NCBI GenBank assembly: GCA_030544235.1 | Contig: CM060471.1 | Location: 1,064,348-1,128,347 of the forward strand | Origin: Lepturacanthus savala | Lineage: Eukaryota; Chordata; Actinopteri; Scombriformes; Trichiuridae | Direction: 5' to 3' | DNA length: 64,000 nucleotides | In this document: piece by piece, positions 61,601 to 64,000 of the stretch | How positions within the stretch are numbered: the first letter of the stretch is position 1 | Layout: the number at the start of each line of letters is the position of its first letter | Notes under the pieces: generated by a model | Databases searched by the model: none | What the model was told of the DNA's origin: nothing | Seen by the model: only the letters and a program-made list of their open reading frames with translations | Program-made: the position numbers and the translations under genes

Positions 61601-64000
61601 CCAGGTCAACAGGTTCACAGAGGTCAGTGGCTTTTATCTATCTATAAAGCAAGAATAACCTCAGTTTCCAGATATAGCTTGCACATTGCAGGATTTTTTA
61701 TATCCTTTTTTGTGGAATCTTTTAGATGGATATTCAAAACATCATTATCATTGAAGGGCAATGCTGTGATTCACCTGTTTTGGACTGAATATTTTTTCAA
61801 GATAACAACTAAAATGCATACTCTCTGTGGTGCCAGAGGTGTCATTCACCTCTGTGGGTGTCATTCACCTCTTGTGGGTGTCATTCACCTCTTGGATGAT
61901 TCCTGGGTAGATGTGGCCCTCATTCAGCAGGGCACACCATTTACCCACAAGCTAGAGTATGCCACTGCTCTTCTTCTACAACCCTGTTACTCTAAAAGTA
62001 ACTCTCTAAAAATTACTCTACAGCAACAGGGTTGCACGTAACAGGGTTGCAAATCTGTCCTAATGTTAACTGTTTCTCATGAGTAGAAGCTAGCTGTTTA
62101 GCTAACTGTTACTGCTGACCAAGAGGACAATCTTACTTAAATAAGTAAAGAAAAAATAAAAAAAAACAATCTTATTCTAATTATATACATAACAGGGTTG
62201 AACGAGGTAAAGTGAGACATTCAAACAAGGCTAACTATGTTATGAAAAATATGAGCATTCTTTTCTGTTAATTTTCATAGATTTGGTCTCAAGACAAGTA
62301 CATTTACTCAAAATCTGCATGTTTTACTATTTTGTATGTGGATTATTTAAAATTTGATGGGTGGGACCTAAAATGTCCTCCAATTCTGGAATGACCCACA
62401 TAATGCACATTAATGAATAAATGTTTATTTTCCCTGCATTGCTGGTGAGAATGATACAGCACATGACTGTGTGATATTTGCTGCTTTAAGTTTAACTTCC
62501 ATAATGCATTATGTTTTGTTGCATTTAAATTATAGAAATACAATAAAGAAATATAATTTTTTGTTCATTCATTTTTATTTTGAGGATTAAAAAAATACAA
62601 TACAATCCTCTTCTCTTTCCATAACAGCCAATATCCGGTACTGATCTGATACTACTGTTGAATGAATGAACTGTTGCAGACACAGGGCAGAAGCACTGCG
62701 CCGCCCTCACGCTGCAACGAGAGAATAGAATTTTCTCTTTTCTTTTTCTGTGCGGATAGTAAGCAGTATAGTATAGTAAGATAGTAAGTGTCTTTTAAGC
62801 CAAAATCATATTTTAAAGCTACAGCAAACTTTATTTTCCATGTCTACTAAAGAGGTGAAAAATGCTTTTGCTTCTTTTTTTGTACTAGGAGTGAAAAATT
62901 AGACAACAATAGATCGGGGAGTTTGAGGAATACTGGTCCACACAATTGTCAGAATCCTTCTTCATTAGATGAATGTGATAACTATAAATCTCTACATTCT
63001 TGTTTCCATGCACTGTAGCTTTTCAGAGGAGTTCAGAGACTCGGCACCATCCTGCTTCAAATGCAAACATCTGGCAACATTCTCTTTAGGGAATGGCATG
63101 CCCAGATCCAGTGCTGCCCAGAACAGCAACCATGCCTTAGAGTCATCTTTCAGTCCGTGATGGGCCAACAGATGCTGTACTATGGTGAAGTAACAGAGAA
63201 GCTGCAAAAACTATCTCATTCCATGGAGAACTGTCAGAAAAAGTGGTGCTCCTTCATGAGCAAGATGCGGTCCAGCTTCAACTTGATAAACCTCTACACC
63301 TCAGAGCAGTTGGTGTACCTGTGCCACTGGATACACAAAGTGTGTCGGCGGCAGGCCTCAGTTCCTCAACAGTTATGGCACCTGCTGTTTCCCATAAAGC
63401 CACAGTGCACTCTAGATGATATCAGATTTGCGTACACTAATGCAGAAAGTATAACACTGAAGGATGATGAATTGGAAGATGTTGAATTTGATGATAAAAC
63501 TCAGAATTACGAACCATTCAGGGACATGATCTCAGCTTTATCGGGACACAGCGAAGGGGATTTGAAAAAGACTGAGGATATCATGGAATTTTCCTCAGAA
63601 GACGAAGGTGATCACACAGAGGGCATAAAGAGGTATGATGAAGAACGTCTTGACAACCTCTGGACACGTTTCATGGAGGACATGCCACAGTACCTCACTG
63701 AGTACTTGGACATCTCAACTCTGGCCCACTTCCTCTCATGCCTTGCAGACATGAACCAGCAACACCTGATCAGGAACCTTCCGCCGGCTCTACAGGAAGG
63801 AAAACCCAATCTTGTGCTTTGTTCCAGTGCAGAAATTTTCACCACCACCCTGTCCTTCTACATGCAAAGTCCAGAGCAGCCCCTCCCATCAGCTGATGAG
63901 ATTCTAGTCTGCAGAGAGGAAACATCAGAGGAGGAGGTTGAGATCTTTCTCCGCCGTGCTCTCGGCCAAGGCTCCAGACAAAACTTGCAGAAGATATATT
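46039..64000 (+). CDS. rnf213: RNF213 giant E3 ligase/AAA+ protein, N-terminal part
   Basis: Twenty-two coding exons join without a frame break (about 1,838 codons): 46039-46137, 47517-48292, 48367-48522, 51165-51334, 51423-51706, 51795-52042, 52140-52346, 52423-52636, 52740-52795, 52875-53040, 53130-53273, 55499-55597, 55772-55900, 56010-56175, 56668-56838, 57806-57955, 58042-58664, 59158-59317, 59927-60144, 60231-60374, 61470-61622, 63019-64000 (still open). RNF213 is a cytosolic ubiquitin ligase with dynein-like AAA+ modules, implicated in moyamoya disease, lipid droplets and pathogen defence. Seen: a Lys-rich start (KLQEKKKKQEKKGKRRKNK), a long polar low-complexity stretch to about residue 290, a CBM20-like beta domain (about 295-400), then the helical N-arm. 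The best match to mammalian RNF213 is KVYVDLASISAGENDTEIDQ with VACFHDAVMGYA (exon 59927-60144), then HGSVEQSSL and YMQSPEQPLPSADEI. The AAA+ core, RING and RZ finger lie beyond the window. Confidence 0.95.
47130..47345. repeat. Degenerate dispersed repeat in rnf213 intron
   Basis: Text such as ggagggctaaaccttaatat, attagcttcagatcaacttt and tgaaccaatcctttaa parallels 15040-15262. It is non-coding and ends about 170 bases before an rnf213 exon. Confidence 0.4.
48745..49077. repeat. Foldback-family MITE copy in rnf213 intron
   Basis: It starts tagagctgcaatgag and ends agttgcagccc, with the same body text as 27535-27900 (ttctctggttccagcttctc, tataatagtaaactgatgat, gacattttaggttga). Here the second arm is reduced, so the strong palindrome of the nploc4 copy is absent. 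Confidence 0.65.
49377..49582 (+). repeat. Widespread teleost dispersed repeat
   Basis: Landmarks are gacagcacgttgatgtaatg, ctcacagcaagaaattccag, ccttggtctgggacctttct, cccacagtccaaacacatgc and ggttaattggagactctaaa. It is the same family as 15303-15510. Confidence 0.75.
49851..50973 (+). mobile_element. PIF/Harbinger-like remnant with Myb-like gene debris
   Basis: The ends gggggtattccagaaaggag (49851) and cttcctggaatacccccag are inverted copies. Interior + strand translations in shifting frames include AAAKDREAAWERK, a WKQLKMKYKNIIQKAK-like string (about 50180-50225) and TGGGPHPPPLTEAEKLW (about 50535-50585). Together these resemble the Myb/SANT-like accessory protein of Harbinger elements, whose linker is TGGGPPPPPLTEAE-like. 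No DDE nuclease is visible, so it is non-autonomous. A 22-bp direct duplication (tctgttaccatggtgactga) sits at 50821-50866. Confidence 0.65.
53395..53478. repeat. Compound (CT)n(TA)n microsatellite
   Basis: The CT tract has one interruption (ctttct) and runs into about 12 TA units, directly abutting a Tc1 fragment. TA arrays are natural targets for Tc1 insertion, which may explain the junction. Confidence 0.95.
53478..53603 (-). mobile_element. Tc1 3'-end fragment, inverted relative to its neighbour
   Basis: It reads aggtacaccatgctagtaac through atattgacatgat, the same text as the left 126 bases of the element at 22917. It is nearly the reverse complement of the last 125 bases of the adjacent plus-oriented copy. 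Its terminal cactcaccggccac is missing. Confidence 0.85.
53619..54798 (+). mobile_element. Tc1 element with dead transposase in rnf213 intron
   Basis: It starts cactcaccggccactttatt with TA at 53617-53618 and extends through a transposase gene starting at 53769 (MGKKGDLSDFE). The far end is truncated at about 54798 within the last 50 bp. Stops interrupt the frame: TGA at the position of the Trp in YREWSEKEK (near 53903), a frameshift near 54255 that ends the first block after WSDESRF, and TAG in place of the catalytic Glu codon of NPIEHLW (near 54608). Its closest relatives in the window are 22917-24161 and 34941-36096. Confidence 0.88.
55647..55683. repeat. (TA)n microsatellite
   Basis: About 18 TA units lie in the rnf213 intron between the exons ending 55597 and starting 55772. 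Confidence 0.9.
56880..57780 (+). other. rnf213 intron, AT-rich, no gene seen
   Basis: This is a roughly 970-bp intron between the exons ending 56838 and starting 57806. It opens with tgcatctcaaataattagaa, then tatcatgaataaggtt, which resembles subterminal text of a Tc1 or MITE family. It is otherwise featureless AT-rich DNA. Confidence 0.4.
59446..59485. repeat. Perfect 18-bp inverted repeat, 4-nt loop
   Basis: The arms tttccctttgcaagtaaa and tttacttgcaaagggaaa are exact reverse complements separated by tgtt. It lies in the rnf213 intron 3' of the exon ending 59317 and is followed by AT-rich aataaataaata-type sequence. It is probably the centre of a small palindromic MITE. Confidence 0.8.
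60667..61016. repeat. 23-bp minisatellite in rnf213 intron
   Basis: About 15 tandem copies of a unit close to tagattaaatacacgcccac plus ttc, with variation mostly in the middle (cacg, catg, ctcg, caca). It lies between the exons ending 60374 and starting 61470. Confidence 0.9.
61190..61402 (+). repeat. Dispersed repeat shared with an nploc4 intron
   Basis: It is the counterpart of 20398-20612, with gcctgtttgaaggtctgttt, taccacaatcgtaccaaac, catctgttcatagtaccatt and a terminal aacctccttggtaggt. It ends about 70 bases before an rnf213 exon. Confidence 0.65.
61838..61893. repeat. Short tandem repeat
   Basis: Three near-identical units of about 20 bp based on gtgtcattcacctcttgtgg lie in the rnf213 intron before the large open exon. 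Confidence 0.8.

Overview
The window reads as nuclear DNA of a teleost fish. Protein-coding genes are split into many small exons with GT-AG introns. The introns and intergenic DNA are packed with fish-type Tc1/mariner copies, palindromic MITEs, (TA)n, (CT)n and (CA)n microsatellites, and other dispersed repeats. All three recognisable host genes lie on the + strand. Homologues of all three sit on human chromosome 17q25, so this looks like a conserved linkage block.

Layout. Positions 1-1511 hold a frameshifted reading frame of 39-residue coiled-coil repeats that runs off the left edge. A LINE 3' fragment follows (1960-2345), then AT-rich intergenic DNA and a hAT-like/palindromic repeat (4271-5735). 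pde6g, the rod phosphodiesterase inhibitory subunit, occupies about 7170-8970 with a non-coding first exon and three coding exons. Positions 9-15 kb are a transposon graveyard: a Tc1 element split by a MITE, a dispersed repeat, a Ty3/Gypsy reverse transcriptase scrap and a second hAT-like/palindromic copy, followed by another decayed Tc1.

nploc4 (NPL4, the ubiquitin-binding cofactor of p97/VCP) starts at 15926 and ends at 29435. It has 17 coding exons, encodes about 626 residues, is fully open, and probably has a long 3' UTR. Its introns contain Tc1 and MITE insertions. One intron uses a GC donor followed by a tandem acceptor.

Positions 32.3-41.6 kb are a second transposon cluster. It includes a Tc1 element with an uninterrupted 340-residue DD34E transposase inside a partly palindromic composite that keeps both outer ends and TA target duplications. 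A truncated Tc1 of another family and a Tc1-inside-Tc1 nest lie next to it. At 42008-43524 a compact three-exon gene encodes a 172-residue putative secreted protein that I do not recognise.

From 46039 to the right edge lies the 5' part of rnf213, the giant E3 ligase and AAA+ protein. Twenty-two coding exons join in phase with no break for about 1,838 codons, and the last exon is still open at 64000. The AAA+ modules and RING lie beyond the window. Its introns carry a PIF/Harbinger remnant, a folded-back Tc1 pair and a 23-bp minisatellite. No operon-type logic applies: pde6g is photoreceptor-specific, while nploc4 and rnf213 both serve ubiquitin pathways but are separate transcription units.
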